Shown piece after piece: positions 36,529 to 45,808 of a stretch of 64,000 nt of DNA. Both the position numbers and the translations under genes were made by a program. Each line of letters starts with the position of its first letter. The stretch's first letter is position 1. This DNA is from Sulfurimonas sp. GTDB taxonomy: Bacteria > Campylobacterota > Campylobacteria > Campylobacterales > Sulfurimonadaceae. Location of the stretch: the NCBI RefSeq assembly GCF_041583195.1, contig NZ_JBFHGL010000001.1:248001-312000 (forward strand). Direction: 5' to 3'. The notes beneath the pieces are model-generated. The model searched no databases and had not been told where the DNA came from. It was given only the letters and a program-made list of their open reading frames with translations.

Positions 36529-36974
36529 GCTTTTTCACCTGCAAGTCTGATAAGAAAAGTTCTTATCTTTCCACCTATCATAGCTATGGCATCATATTCA
36601 GGTAGTTCTCCACCACTTTTGATTGTGTACATATTTCCGATGATGCTGTAAACTTCACTTAAAACAAGGATAGTCATACACACATCAAGTATAGTTTTAA
36701 ACTCAACTCCTACAGCTTTTGCACCAAGAGCCAAAACTATAGGCATCAGCAAAAGCATAAGCTTTGTGAGTATTCCATATTTCATTCTTACACTTGTTCT
36801 AGGCTCACCAAGTTTTCCTGCTTTGATCCAACCTGTAAAAAGGTCTATTATCAAAAGAACAGCATATATAGAATAAGTCTCTACCTCTATGTCTAGATAC
36901 ACCAAGAACGATGCAGCACAAACAGTAAAAAAATTAAATACAGTTTTTGCTATTGAACTTTCAGCTATCATCAT
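36525..36974 (-). CDS. Phage holin (Phage_holin_4 type)
   Basis: A 149-residue protein with about four hydrophobic segments and the family blocks YSIYAVLLIIDLFTGWIKAGK, TSVRMKYGILTKL and ILVLSEVYSIIGNMYTI. It should form the inner-membrane hole that frees the endolysin. Its start overlaps the stop of the PLA2-like gene (TAATG). Confidence 0.85.
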   Translation of the reverse strand: MMIAESSIAKTVFNFFTVCAASFLVYLDIEVETYSIYAVLLIIDLFTGWIKAGKLGEPRTSVRMKYGILTKLMLLLMPIVLALGAKAVGVEFKTILDVCMTILVLSEVYSIIGNMYTIKSGGELPEYDAIAMIGGKIRTFLIRLAGEKA

Positions 36975-37186
36975 TAAACCCTTTTAAACATCTTAGATGT
37001 GTATTTCGCCCAACAGCCTATTGCACCGCCTAGCGTTATGTAAGTTGCGTGGAATATTCCAAGCTTTTTCTTTAAACATCCGAAGAACTTTGATGTACTG
37101 CAAGTCATGTCGTGCAGTCTGCAGCATGATGATATTTTGATCCCTCTCCATACTTCAGGGAAAGCAGTACAATAGTCTTTTTTCAT
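36974..37186 (-). CDS. Cys-rich PLA2-like mini-protein in the lysis cassette
   Basis: A 70-residue protein starting at the ATG at 37186, which overlaps the stop of the gene upstream (TAATG). The N-terminal half reads DYCTAFPEVWRGIKIS then SCCRLHDMTC, with CC-x2-HD as in the catalytic helix of phospholipase A2; the following C is one residue further away than in the classical CCxxHDxC. Similar short CC-x2-HD proteins occur near phage lysis genes. A hydrophobic C-terminal segment (ATYITLGGAIGCWAKY) may touch a membrane. Lipase activity is an inference. Confidence 0.65.
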   Translation of the reverse strand: MKKDYCTAFPEVWRGIKISSCCRLHDMTCSTSKFFGCLKKKLGIFHATYITLGGAIGCWAKYTSKMFKRV

Positions 37187-37617
37187 TACTGAGCCTTTAA
37201 GAAGTCTGTATATGTAGTCCAAATGTTTTCTGCTTGTGCTATACCGCTATTTAGACATTCTTGCATTTCTGCAACCGTTAAAGTTCTTATAGTATTGTTT
37301 TTAAGTACCCAATCTTTTGATACACCTAAAGATATAGCCATCTCAAAATTCATTACATCTTGTGGTCTTACTTGTACAATAGCACCATCAGCTAAAGTGT
37401 GAGTAATAGCTTGTAAATAATTATCTCTAGTTGTCTTTGCATTAACTCTAGCTACTTCTTTATCAGCCAATCCTTGTCTAGTTGTATCTACATCATAAAT
37501 ACCACTTGTCATGGTAGATAAGATATAATCAAATTCTCTACCATCAGCATCTTTAGGTACTAAATCTCTATCAATTAATGTTTTTACACCGTCTTTATAC
37601 ACTTCTAATTTAATCAT
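37186..37617 (-). CDS. Tail-fibre-associated protein (DUF4376-like)
   Basis: A 143-residue protein directly after the tail fibre gene (4-nt overlap). Its C-terminal half (about 50-143) has TRDNYLQAITHTLADGAIVQVRPQDVMNFEMAI and TVAEMQECLNSGIAQAENIWTTYTDFLKA, like the DUF4376 region found next to phage tail fibres. It may aid fibre assembly or be a fibre part; the family call is tentative. Confidence 0.65.
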   Translation of the reverse strand: MIKLEVYKDGVKTLIDRDLVPKDADGREFDYILSTMTSGIYDVDTTRQGLADKEVARVNAKTTRDNYLQAITHTLADGAIVQVRPQDVMNFEMAISLGVSKDWVLKNNTIRTLTVAEMQECLNSGIAQAENIWTTYTDFLKAQ

Positions 37618-40526
37618 TTTGTAGCTCCTACATAAGTTAAAATTACCCTAGCTGGTGCTGAAGCTATAACACTCCCATCACTAGATGTACCTCCATAAGT
37701 AGAACTATCAACAGCTAGGTATGTAGATGCAGTTCTAACACATACTCCCTCTTTCAATGATGCTACCTCCACACCAACATAGGCATTAACAGTAGAAACG
37801 CCTGATGTTGAACTTACGCTTGCAGTTTCAGCCCATTCATCAATAGCAGAATGGTAAATTTCTATTTTAGCTTCATAATCCTCAGCATTACCACTATAAT
37901 CAGGGAAGAAATATCTATGATCAATTTTATATCTGTTATTATTATAAATAGTGCCTATCTCTTTAATAACTCTGTTGCCTTGAATTTTTGGTTTGTATAA
38001 TTCAGGATAAGCCATGAAATTTTCAGATACTTTTTGATTGTAATCTATGTACTGAGCAGTATTACTATTAATCATAACAGGATGAGTAATTAAACTTATA
38101 GGTGTAGTTAATGCTGTATCTAGTGTTGCCTCTTTTTTGTAGATTTCTATATCATCTAAATATCCAGTAGCAGTAGCAGTAAAAGTAATGGTTGGATTAT
38201 CTGTTTGAGCTACAAATTCAAAAGTATCACTTCCAGTAAATGTTTTAGAAGTAGTACCATCAGTTACTACTAGAGTTCCAGTAGACCATGTAAAATCAAC
38301 ACTTATTCTATCACCTGCACTAGCTGTATGTACTTTTTCAATATATCCATCTGCACCAGTTAGCAAACATTGACCACTAGATATAGATGGAGTTGTAGTT
38401 CCACCAATAGTCCAAGCTGACAAGTCTGTACTAAAATCTTCTGTAAAAGCATTAGCATCAGCAGTAGAATACCACTTACCATCATCTTTATTAAATACTA
38501 ATCTGTTATCATCTGCAAACTTTTTATCATATAGACCGTAACTAGGTTTATAATCAAAAGCTACAAAATCACCAGTCATATCAGGAAACTCTTTAACAAT
38601 ACTTCCAGTTGAGCCTTTTAGCTTATTAACCCACTTGAACCCATCACTTACATTAGCAAAGTCTAGTTGTCTAGTAGCTACCGCCTCGCTTGTGAGCTTA
38701 TAACCTGTTTCATCTTTACCCTCACAGTAATTAAATTCTGCATTGGTTAAAGTCAGGTTTGCATCATCCACTGGAAAGTTAAAGTAACCATCATCAGGAC
38801 TACCTGCTACAGCTTTTGTATCAAATTCACCTATTAGTATGTATTGTACTCCACTACCATTATGTACAGCAGATGTATCATTTATAGTAATACCATTTGA
38901 AGTTACAGTAAAAGAATATGAAATATCTTCAATGGCAGATGTATTAAATCTGATATACTTATTATCCCCTCTATTCGTATCACCAGTCATATAATCATTA
39001 CTAGCACTTATAGCTTTAATAGTAAATCTTCTGAGTTTTCTAGGTACTCCATTAACATCTTTAGTTTCTATAAAGTTGCCTGCTACAGTACCTTGAAATA
39101 GTACGATAGTCCAATTCTCGGACTTACATTTGTAATACATGATGTGTTCTTCATCTGCTGTATTAGTATTTGTATTAGCATTAAGTGTTAGAACATTAGT
39201 GTCATTTGTTACTGCATAAGATGTACTAGGAGTAAAAGCATTTGGAAGATTTAAAGAAAGATACCCATCTTCATGGTAACTCGTTTGTGTTATCCAATTT
39301 ATAACACCATTTTCTAAGTTCTTAATATCCCAGTAATCTAACTTTACACCCATACTATGAGGTAACGAATGCCCTGCTAAACCACTCCCTCTATAAAGCT
39401 CAATACCTTGTTTAATAATAGGATTAAATGCTTCAATATATAATTTACCTTGATTAGTTTTACCACCTGATAAGTGAGTGTATAAAGTAAAATAAGCTAC
39501 ATATTTTTCATTTAATGTATTAACTTTAACATCTTGTCCAATCGTCACACTGCCATTATTGAAAGATATTAATGTATCTACATCAGCAGTTTCAATTGTT
39601 GTATTTGAAGTATCTAAATATTTAGTAGCACCTCTCAGTCCATCAAATCTTTGATGCACATCCGCAGCATCCCTATTTTTAATGTGAACATCAGCTATAC
39701 CTTTATTAGTTCCCCAGTCAGCAGTCCAAGCCCCAGTAATTGTTACACCTGCATTAGTTTCACCAGTACATATTTTAATTACACTAGGGGTAACGCTTCT
39801 ATCATGGAAAATCTTTTGACCTACATAAGATGCACTATCTTTACAAGTTGTGAGTGTCGGACAGTTTGTGTTATCATCTACTGTAAAATCAGTTGTATTC
39901 ATTGAATTAACTATATTCCAAGTAGTATCAGCATTGTCTGTTAGTGTAGCACTGGCATTTTGACCAGTATAACTTACAGTAGCAAAACCTACTGTTTCTA
40001 GCCATGACTCCATAGTTAATGAAGTTGGATTAAGTAAAACTGATGAAGCAACAGTTGAAATTTTAGTGCTTAGTCTTTCTTCTATCTCTACTTTATCATA
40101 ACCCTCATTAGGTAGCCCACTTCCATTTTTATGAATGATATTATCAGCATCAACACTAGCTGCACTTACAGCAGCATCTTGTGCATATTTTTTAGCACTA
40201 TATTCTGTACCATCAGCTTGTTCAACACCATCTATATAAGTGTTTACAACTCCACCTATTTTGTTAGCCCAATCCTGCGATTCTAAATTACTATCTTCCG
40301 CACTATTTGCACTATCAGATACTGCAGCAGCTATTGCTTCCGCTTCTGTTTTTAAATATGTAGGTATTTTTCCTAATTCTGTATTTACATGATTTTTTAA
40401 AGAGTTAGCATTGTTCGTAACTAAATCATTTACTGCATCATCTAAACCGCTAATTAAATCACTTTCTGTAATAGTAACCGGTGAGGTCCAACTAGCTATT
40501 ATTAAATCACCTGCAACATAAGCCAT
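37614..40526 (-). CDS. Phage tail fibre protein
   Basis: A 970-residue protein. The N-terminal 160 residues are helical and Ala-rich (NLESQDWANKIGGVVNTYIDG, SAKKYAQDAAVSAASVD), a virion-attachment pattern typical of fibres. The rest is Thr/Asn/Gly-rich beta structure (for example TETADVDTLISFNNGSVTIGQDVKV), with a carbohydrate-binding-like jelly-roll segment (about 695-790, GQCLLTGADGYIEKVHTASAGDRISVDFTW). It likely sets host range. It is followed by a DUF4376-like gene, as often seen for fibres. No S74 domain is present. Confidence 0.82.
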   Translation of the reverse strand: MAYVAGDLIIASWTSPVTITESDLISGLDDAVNDLVTNNANSLKNHVNTELGKIPTYLKTEAEAIAAAVSDSANSAEDSNLESQDWANKIGGVVNTYIDGVEQADGTEYSAKKYAQDAAVSAASVDADNIIHKNGSGLPNEGYDKVEIEERLSTKISTVASSVLLNPTSLTMESWLETVGFATVSYTGQNASATLTDNADTTWNIVNSMNTTDFTVDDNTNCPTLTTCKDSASYVGQKIFHDRSVTPSVIKICTGETNAGVTITGAWTADWGTNKGIADVHIKNRDAADVHQRFDGLRGATKYLDTSNTTIETADVDTLISFNNGSVTIGQDVKVNTLNEKYVAYFTLYTHLSGGKTNQGKLYIEAFNPIIKQGIELYRGSGLAGHSLPHSMGVKLDYWDIKNLENGVINWITQTSYHEDGYLSLNLPNAFTPSTSYAVTNDTNVLTLNANTNTNTADEEHIMYYKCKSENWTIVLFQGTVAGNFIETKDVNGVPRKLRRFTIKAISASNDYMTGDTNRGDNKYIRFNTSAIEDISYSFTVTSNGITINDTSAVHNGSGVQYILIGEFDTKAVAGSPDDGYFNFPVDDANLTLTNAEFNYCEGKDETGYKLTSEAVATRQLDFANVSDGFKWVNKLKGSTGSIVKEFPDMTGDFVAFDYKPSYGLYDKKFADDNRLVFNKDDGKWYSTADANAFTEDFSTDLSAWTIGGTTTPSISSGQCLLTGADGYIEKVHTASAGDRISVDFTWSTGTLVVTDGTTSKTFTGSDTFEFVAQTDNPTITFTATATGYLDDIEIYKKEATLDTALTTPISLITHPVMINSNTAQYIDYNQKVSENFMAYPELYKPKIQGNRVIKEIGTIYNNNRYKIDHRYFFPDYSGNAEDYEAKIEIYHSAIDEWAETASVSSTSGVSTVNAYVGVEVASLKEGVCVRTASTYLAVDSSTYGGTSSDGSVIASAPARVILTYVGATK

Positions 40527-40536
40527 ATTCTATTCC

Positions 40537-41064
40537 TTATTTAAAAAAGTCGCTTTTATCCGGCATAACATCTTCGTCACCATGCCATCTAGTCATATTT
40601 TCACTAATGTAAGAGATGTATTTATCTTGGAAATAAATAGCTTTATTGAAGTTTTCAGCTATATCTTCTTTTTCGTATGCTTTACTTAATACAAAGTATT
40701 TAAGGGCATCTATAATATCTATATCCTCATCTATATCTGTTGTTACTGCATCTGGATAGGCATAGTAAGTAACAGTTATATCTTCATCTCTTGGATTAGT
40801 GAAAAGTAGAGTATCTTTGGTAGGTTGTGTAAATTGCTGATATGAATTTACACTATACACCTTGATAGGCTCTTTTGTTAGAGTGTAAGTAGTTTGAGTA
40901 GATAGAACACTAATATCCTCATCTATCTTATTGTAGAAAGTTCTTACTGCAATATCTCTCAAACCCTCATTAGTATAGTCTAGCAGCTCCACATCAGTCC
41001 ATCTATTTTTAGCTTCATCTTGAAGTTTGTAACGAATTGAAGTGTTAAAATCCTGGACTGTCAT
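40537..41064 (-). CDS. Head-tail adaptor-like protein
   Basis: A 175-residue protein with MTVQDFNTSIRYKLQDEAKNRWTDVELLDYTNEGLRDIA at the start and DIIDALKYFVLSKAYEKEDIAENFNKAIYFQDKYISYI near the end. This helix-strand-helix layout matches phage adaptor proteins that extend the portal ring (T7 gp11 or P22 gp4 type). It lies between capsid and fibre genes. The role is inferred from pattern and place. Confidence 0.72.
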   Translation of the reverse strand: MTVQDFNTSIRYKLQDEAKNRWTDVELLDYTNEGLRDIAVRTFYNKIDEDISVLSTQTTYTLTKEPIKVYSVNSYQQFTQPTKDTLLFTNPRDEDITVTYYAYPDAVTTDIDEDIDIIDALKYFVLSKAYEKEDIAENFNKAIYFQDKYISYISENMTRWHGDEDVMPDKSDFFK

Positions 41065-41074
41065 GGCTTACTCC

Positions 41075-41446
41075 CTATACTTTTTCTACGATGTATCTTG
41101 CTTTTTTCTTTCGAGTGATTTTGCCGGTAGGCTCACCTTTTTTATCTTTCTCTGCAATATGCACTACTTCAGTTGCATTTTTCAGATTATTGATAACACC
41201 TTGTGGAACTTCCACTTCTTCACCAAGTTTGATTTGGTAGCCTTTACCATTCACACCAACAAAAACTTCCGTTTCTTTTTCATCTTTTGAGTGAATAATC
41301 ACCTTTACCTTTTTTGGCTCTTTTGGCTTTTGTGATGCAATAAAATCATTGTATTTGTTCTTTAATGTATCATCACCAATGTTACCTGCTACTGTCTGCC
41401 CTGCTTCTTTTAGAGCTGCGATCATTTCGTCTCTTGATAGTGACAT
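41075..41446 (-). CDS. Phage protein of unknown function, 123 aa
   Basis: Not recognised. N-terminal SAP-like helical part (LSRDEMIAALKEAGQTVAGNIGDDTLKNKYNDFIA, about 2-37), a charged linker, then a small beta part (VNGKGYQIKLGEEVEVPQGVINNLKNA) and a Lys-rich C-terminus. Its place right after the major capsid suggests a head completion or capsid accessory protein. Confidence 0.6.
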   Translation of the reverse strand: MSLSRDEMIAALKEAGQTVAGNIGDDTLKNKYNDFIASQKPKEPKKVKVIIHSKDEKETEVFVGVNGKGYQIKLGEEVEVPQGVINNLKNATEVVHIAEKDKKGEPTGKITRKKKARYIVEKV

Positions 41447-41476
41447 TTCTATATCCTTTGGATAGGTTTATTTTGT

Positions 41477-41513
41477 AGGCTGTATAGCCTTGATAACACA
41501 CTCTCAAAGAGAG
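41477..41513 (-). terminator. Hairpins downstream of the capsid gene
   Basis: In the 85-nt gap after the capsid stop, the minus strand shows CTCTC-TTT-GAGAG (41501-41513) and AGGCT-ATAC-AGCCT (41477-41490). Neither has a U-tract. They may attenuate or process the transcript so that capsid is made in excess. Confidence 0.4.
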
Positions 41514-41531
41514 TATGCTACAAAGCTACAC

Positions 41532-42494
41532 TTATGCTGATTCGTAACGAATCATAAATGCATCGTTTAAGATTTTCGCAGTAGCCCATACTTTCCAACC
41601 TACAGTTGCACGTTGGTTAAGTGGATCATCACCGCTACCTAATGGCTTAACGATTGTTTGGATGTTGCGGTTTCCTTTGATACCAACTACACCATAAGCG
41701 TTTTTACCTAAGATAAGAGTAGAGTAAACATCTACACCTGCAGCACCTGCACCTGTGAATACTTTTGCATTTGTAGTTTCAACAAAACGGATAGATTTGT
41801 AAGCACCTGCTTCACATAAATCTACTTCACTTTGAGATGCGTATTCTTCAACAGATTTCCACCCTGTTAAAGCTTCAAGTTCTTCAACTTTATCAGTATG
41901 AGTAATAGCCATAAACGCAGGGCGAATAGGGTATGTGTTGATTTTGTTAGAGCCTTGAATCATGCTAGTGAACTTCTTAGCTTTTTGACCTTTAAGTGCT
42001 GTAATACAAGCATCTAAATCTTTAGCTAATGGAGCAGATGCAACCTCTACACGAGTATCAATAGTAGTTGTATCTATTGATCCTGCGTAGAACACATTCG
42101 TACCTGCATTTAGCACATCACGATAAACCTGGTCCACCGTATCACCTGCTTGTTCACCTAGTACGTCTGTAGCTTCAGTGATCACATTATCTTCTACAGT
42201 TAAATTAACTGTGTCAGTAATAGTTACAAAGTCACCATATTGTGCTACAGTTGCTGTAACATCCGTAATGCTTAATTGAGAGCCACTTGGTGTTACACCC
42301 TCTGTTAATGGTGTTGTAGCTGCAGTAAGACCGTTATAACGTCTAAACTTAATAGAATCAGATCCACCTTTAGGGATGTTTCTCATCTGTCCGTATTTGT
42401 CATGTACCAATTCAGGTGTAGCACGTTCTAATAGGTTTCTATCGTAAAACGCTTGAACACCTGCAGGTATTTGAGTTGTAGTTGTTGCTGCCAT
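41532..42494 (-). CDS. Major capsid protein, N4-gp56 family
   Basis: A 320-residue HK97-fold capsid protein of the N4-gp56 family. The characteristic start (VQAFYDRNLLERATPELVHDKYGQ), the PKGGSDSIKFRRYNGL block and the TEGVTPSGSQLSITDVTATVAQYGDFVTITD block are present. Its gene follows a scaffold-like gene and precedes adaptor genes, as expected for a podovirus head module. Confidence 0.92.
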   Translation of the reverse strand: MAATTTTQIPAGVQAFYDRNLLERATPELVHDKYGQMRNIPKGGSDSIKFRRYNGLTAATTPLTEGVTPSGSQLSITDVTATVAQYGDFVTITDTVNLTVEDNVITEATDVLGEQAGDTVDQVYRDVLNAGTNVFYAGSIDTTTIDTRVEVASAPLAKDLDACITALKGQKAKKFTSMIQGSNKINTYPIRPAFMAITHTDKVEELEALTGWKSVEEYASQSEVDLCEAGAYKSIRFVETTNAKVFTGAGAAGVDVYSTLILGKNAYGVVGIKGNRNIQTIVKPLGSGDDPLNQRATVGWKVWATAKILNDAFMIRYESA

Positions 42495-42509
42495 AGTTTT
42501 TTACCTCTT

Positions 42510-43610
42510 TTATTGGCTTCTTACTCTCTGTAAGATTCTGTGATACTCATCATCATCTGAAAAAGCATCTTTAATAACTTGCACTTGGCGGTCAGCAGTC
42601 TTAGACTTCTTAATACCAACATCTGCAAGATTTGGCTTCTCTTTTTTAGGTTTAGAAGCATTTACCTCTTGTTCCTGTGCAGGTGCTTGTGGTTGCACTT
42701 GCTGATTTCCAAAAAGCTCGTTTTTTGTTTGAATATATAAATTCACATAAGCATCTTGGTTTTGTTCTACGAAAGCTCTATCAAGCTCACTCATTGATGA
42801 TAACTTCATTTGTAATCTCGGCATTACTTGATCAAAGCTGCCAGATTCCACTTCACTTACTACACCATATAGAACATTTGCATCTTGTGCCATTGTATTA
42901 ATCACAGCATTTGGGAGATATTCTTCGACTTGCTGCATACGATTATGCAGTTCCGGATTTCTCTCTATCTGTTCGATTAAAGGTTTTACATTTTCAGATA
43001 TTACTATGTTCGTATCTTCATTTTGTAGTATCGGTTTAGGATTTTCTACTTCCGCTACATCATAAGCATCAAGCCCTGTTTGCTTCATCATGTAAGCCAT
43101 AGCTTCTTTGTCACCTGCTTTTACTTTAGAGAGTAACTCTATATCTTCATCAGATATACCGGCTTCATCCATTTTTTCAAAGCGTTTTTTGTATTTAGAT
43201 AGAGTTTGAGATTTGAACGTATAATCAAAACCCATTTGTGCCAGGTTTCTAAGTTCTTCCTCTGATACCTCGACCTCTTTACCTTTCCACTTGATAGTAG
43301 TTTTTTTGGCTTCTACTTCATCAGGTGTATTGCTTGGATCACTCTCCTCTTGACTGTCTGCCTGTTCGCTATCCACATCATCAGCACCATCTTGATCAGC
43401 TTCTGTGTTTTCTGCAGCATCTTCACCGGCAGTATCATCAAGTGCTGATTCTTCTGCTTCTTGATTCTCATTACCGGTAATCTCATCATTTTGTTCTGTT
43501 TCTTCAACATCATCACCTTGCTCATCTAACACCTCCTGATCGTTTGTGCTATCTTTTCCACCAAAGAACACTTCTTCGTATTCTTCTTCGTATGTTTTTT
43601 CTTTACTCAT
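42510..43610 (-). CDS. Scaffold-like acidic protein
   Basis: A 366-residue protein whose first 110 residues are strongly acidic and low in complexity (EEEYEEVFFGG, then many E, D, Q, N). A helical middle (KSQTLSKYKKRFEKMDEAGISDEDIELLSKVKAG) and a basic C-terminus (DVGIKKSKTADRQ) follow. This charge pattern and the place immediately before the capsid gene fit a scaffolding protein, which guides procapsid assembly and then leaves. Confidence 0.78.
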   Translation of the reverse strand: MSKEKTYEEEYEEVFFGGKDSTNDQEVLDEQGDDVEETEQNDEITGNENQEAEESALDDTAGEDAAENTEADQDGADDVDSEQADSQEESDPSNTPDEVEAKKTTIKWKGKEVEVSEEELRNLAQMGFDYTFKSQTLSKYKKRFEKMDEAGISDEDIELLSKVKAGDKEAMAYMMKQTGLDAYDVAEVENPKPILQNEDTNIVISENVKPLIEQIERNPELHNRMQQVEEYLPNAVINTMAQDANVLYGVVSEVESGSFDQVMPRLQMKLSSMSELDRAFVEQNQDAYVNLYIQTKNELFGNQQVQPQAPAQEQEVNASKPKKEKPNLADVGIKKSKTADRQVQVIKDAFSDDDEYHRILQRVRSQ

Positions 43611-43965
43611 TTTCCTGCTCCTCTTTTATAGCTTGGTCTATTTCTTTGACTGCTTCTCTTGCTTCTGCAGCATCTGATTTAATGCGGTTGATGAATCTTT
43701 CAAAGATTAATCTTGCTTGTACTTCTGTTTCAAATCTCTCTATGTTTTCTACTCTTGCAGTACCTTTTTCCAACATATCAGCTTCTTTATAAGCTTTGAT
43801 GTTTTCCCATAGGAGAGTTTTGCCATCTTCTACAAACAGCTTATATATCTCTTTGAACTCTTTTTTCTTTTCAAGTCTCTCTAATAGTTCGCCTAAATTG
43901 ATGCTCTGTTGAGCTTCTTCTTTTAGTGCTACTAATTGTTCGATAGTTACTTCTTTTTCTTCCAT
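43603..43965 (-). CDS. Phage protein of unknown function, helical, 120 aa
   Basis: Not recognised. A 120-residue, highly charged, probably all-helical protein (LVALKEEAQQSINLGELLERLEKKKEF, AAEAREAVKEIDQAIKEEQENE). It lies between portal and scaffold genes and overlaps the latter by 8 nt. A head assembly or connector role is likely by place only. Confidence 0.65.
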   Translation of the reverse strand: MEEKEVTIEQLVALKEEAQQSINLGELLERLEKKKEFKEIYKLFVEDGKTLLWENIKAYKEADMLEKGTARVENIERFETEVQARLIFERFINRIKSDAAEAREAVKEIDQAIKEEQENE

Positions 43966-43978
43966 CTTGTATTTATCC

Positions 43979-45799
43979 TTACATTTGTTGTGGTTGTTGT
44001 GTCATACCTGGCGGTACTCCATCTTGCGGTTGCGGTTGTTGAGCTTCCATGTGCTCTAACTCTGCCTGTAGTTCAGATGCCATATCTTTAAAATCCCATA
44101 TCTCAACTAATTTGATAAACAGTTTTGCGATATATACAGGTTTTAAAGCTCCTGCTTGAACAAGCGGTGCTGCTTGTTGTATTAACTGTATGATGTTTTG
44201 TGCTTTTTGTTCTTTACCTCCTGCTAAAGTTACATTGATTTTCAGATCATAATTACCTCCAATATCATCTGGATTTAGTTGTTCAAACTTATCACCTGCT
44301 ACTCTAAAAGCTACAGATTCAGATAGCCACTCTTGGTTATAAGCTATCCATTTACGCATTTGTGGTTTTAGGAAATTCTCTGCAAATAGTGTAGAGCTTT
44401 CCCACATACGCATTTGAGATTGAGACATGATCATGTTGATACCGGTAGCTGTCTTATTAAGTGACTTCGCATCAAGTCCTTGATTGTATCTTGTAACACC
44501 GCTTTCATTCTCACCCTCTGCAGTAAAGAGTTCAAACATTTTTAGCAGGTCCGATGGTATTTCATTTTTAGTGTCTTTATAGAAACCATCCAGATTTTTC
44601 CACTCTACTACACTACCTATCTTGGCTGCTCTTAATCTTCTGATGTTTAATGCATCTATGCTACCTTTTTGAACGTGCTTCATCCCATTAGTGCTATTTG
44701 CCATAAGATCCACAAAAGTACGCATGATTGCAGTTTTAACATTTTGAACATCTACTAAGAACTCAGTAAGAGCATCACCCCAAAACATAAATGCTTTTTT
44801 ACTAAATGGTGCAGCTACAAAAGGTGGCTCTTTATCAGGGAAAGGATTTTTACCTATTTTTAGAACAGTATTACCACTAAATACACACACAATAGGCTCT
44901 GCTATACCTGTACCATCTATATCTATATTTCCATAATATTCGTATATGGTTACTTTTTGTCTTGATTGGTCCTCTGTTTTAAGAGTTGAATCCTGCCCTT
45001 GTTCTTGCTTCTGTGTATATCTGTCTGATTCCAAAGAGGATTGTTCCTCGTTACCATCAGTATTGATAAGATTATCTACGTTTGTATAGATACCATTTTC
45101 ATTGTAAGCTTTATCTTGCTTTCTTAGCTCACTTAGAGTAGTGTCTATCTTTTGAATACAGGCATCTGCACTATCAATAGAATCACCTAGTATAAAGAAG
45201 TCCTCATTTTTAAGTATCTCTGCAGTAGGTCTTTGATCTCTGATAGTTTCTTTTTTATAGATGCCTTTATAAACCATTCCATTTTCAGTAGGTATTTCTT
45301 CTTCAACTTCAATACTATCTACTTCTTGGCTTAGAGCTATAAGCTGTTCTTGAGTAAGTGCTTCAAAATTCTCACTAATAGTTTCTACATCTTGCAACCA
45401 TCCTTGTCTTGCTACTACTGTACCCTCAGTAGCACCGATGAACATAGCTTGATGTATGTAGTTAAAGCGGTTAAACTTATTTCCAAACTGATAATTAAGT
45501 AAAGCAGATTGCGATTTTGCTCTACTCGTAGCATCTCCGGAACGGGGAGTAGCTTCTACAATGTTCTCTGTGCTTACAAAAGGCTTGATCGCATTAGGAA
45601 TAAACCAATGAATAGCTTTTTTAACATCTTTACTTACAAAGTTGCTTCTTCCTGGTATCTCTTTATCCGGTTTACCCTCGTATGCTTCTCTCCAAGCTAC
45701 CATCTTGGTTTCAATAGCTGCTTTGGCTGTTCTTGCATTCTCTAAGTCTGTTTTGACTATCTGCAGTATTTCATCTTCTGTTAGTTTTTTTCTTTCCAT
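43979..45799 (-). CDS. Phage portal protein
   Basis: A 606-residue portal, which forms the dodecameric DNA channel at one vertex. The N-terminal wing (about 10-115) contains RSNFVSKDVKKAIHWFIPNAIKPFVS, the middle GDALTEFLVDVQNVKTAIMRTFVDLMANSTNG, and the stem/crown YNQGLDAKSLNKTATGINMIMSQSQMR. This pattern is typical of portals in podoviruses with N4-gp56-type capsids. The C-terminus is Pro/Gln-rich (QPQPQDGVPPGMTQQPQQM), perhaps disordered. It starts 9 nt after the terminase gene. Confidence 0.88.
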   Translation of the reverse strand: MERKKLTEDEILQIVKTDLENARTAKAAIETKMVAWREAYEGKPDKEIPGRSNFVSKDVKKAIHWFIPNAIKPFVSTENIVEATPRSGDATSRAKSQSALLNYQFGNKFNRFNYIHQAMFIGATEGTVVARQGWLQDVETISENFEALTQEQLIALSQEVDSIEVEEEIPTENGMVYKGIYKKETIRDQRPTAEILKNEDFFILGDSIDSADACIQKIDTTLSELRKQDKAYNENGIYTNVDNLINTDGNEEQSSLESDRYTQKQEQGQDSTLKTEDQSRQKVTIYEYYGNIDIDGTGIAEPIVCVFSGNTVLKIGKNPFPDKEPPFVAAPFSKKAFMFWGDALTEFLVDVQNVKTAIMRTFVDLMANSTNGMKHVQKGSIDALNIRRLRAAKIGSVVEWKNLDGFYKDTKNEIPSDLLKMFELFTAEGENESGVTRYNQGLDAKSLNKTATGINMIMSQSQMRMWESSTLFAENFLKPQMRKWIAYNQEWLSESVAFRVAGDKFEQLNPDDIGGNYDLKINVTLAGGKEQKAQNIIQLIQQAAPLVQAGALKPVYIAKLFIKLVEIWDFKDMASELQAELEHMEAQQPQPQDGVPPGMTQQPQQM

Positions 45800-45808
45800 G
45801 TCTGTTTC

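Noticed and set aside
43313-43525. Met/Lys/Gln-rich 70-residue minus-strand ORF
   Set aside because: Shadow frame of the acidic part of the scaffold-like gene.
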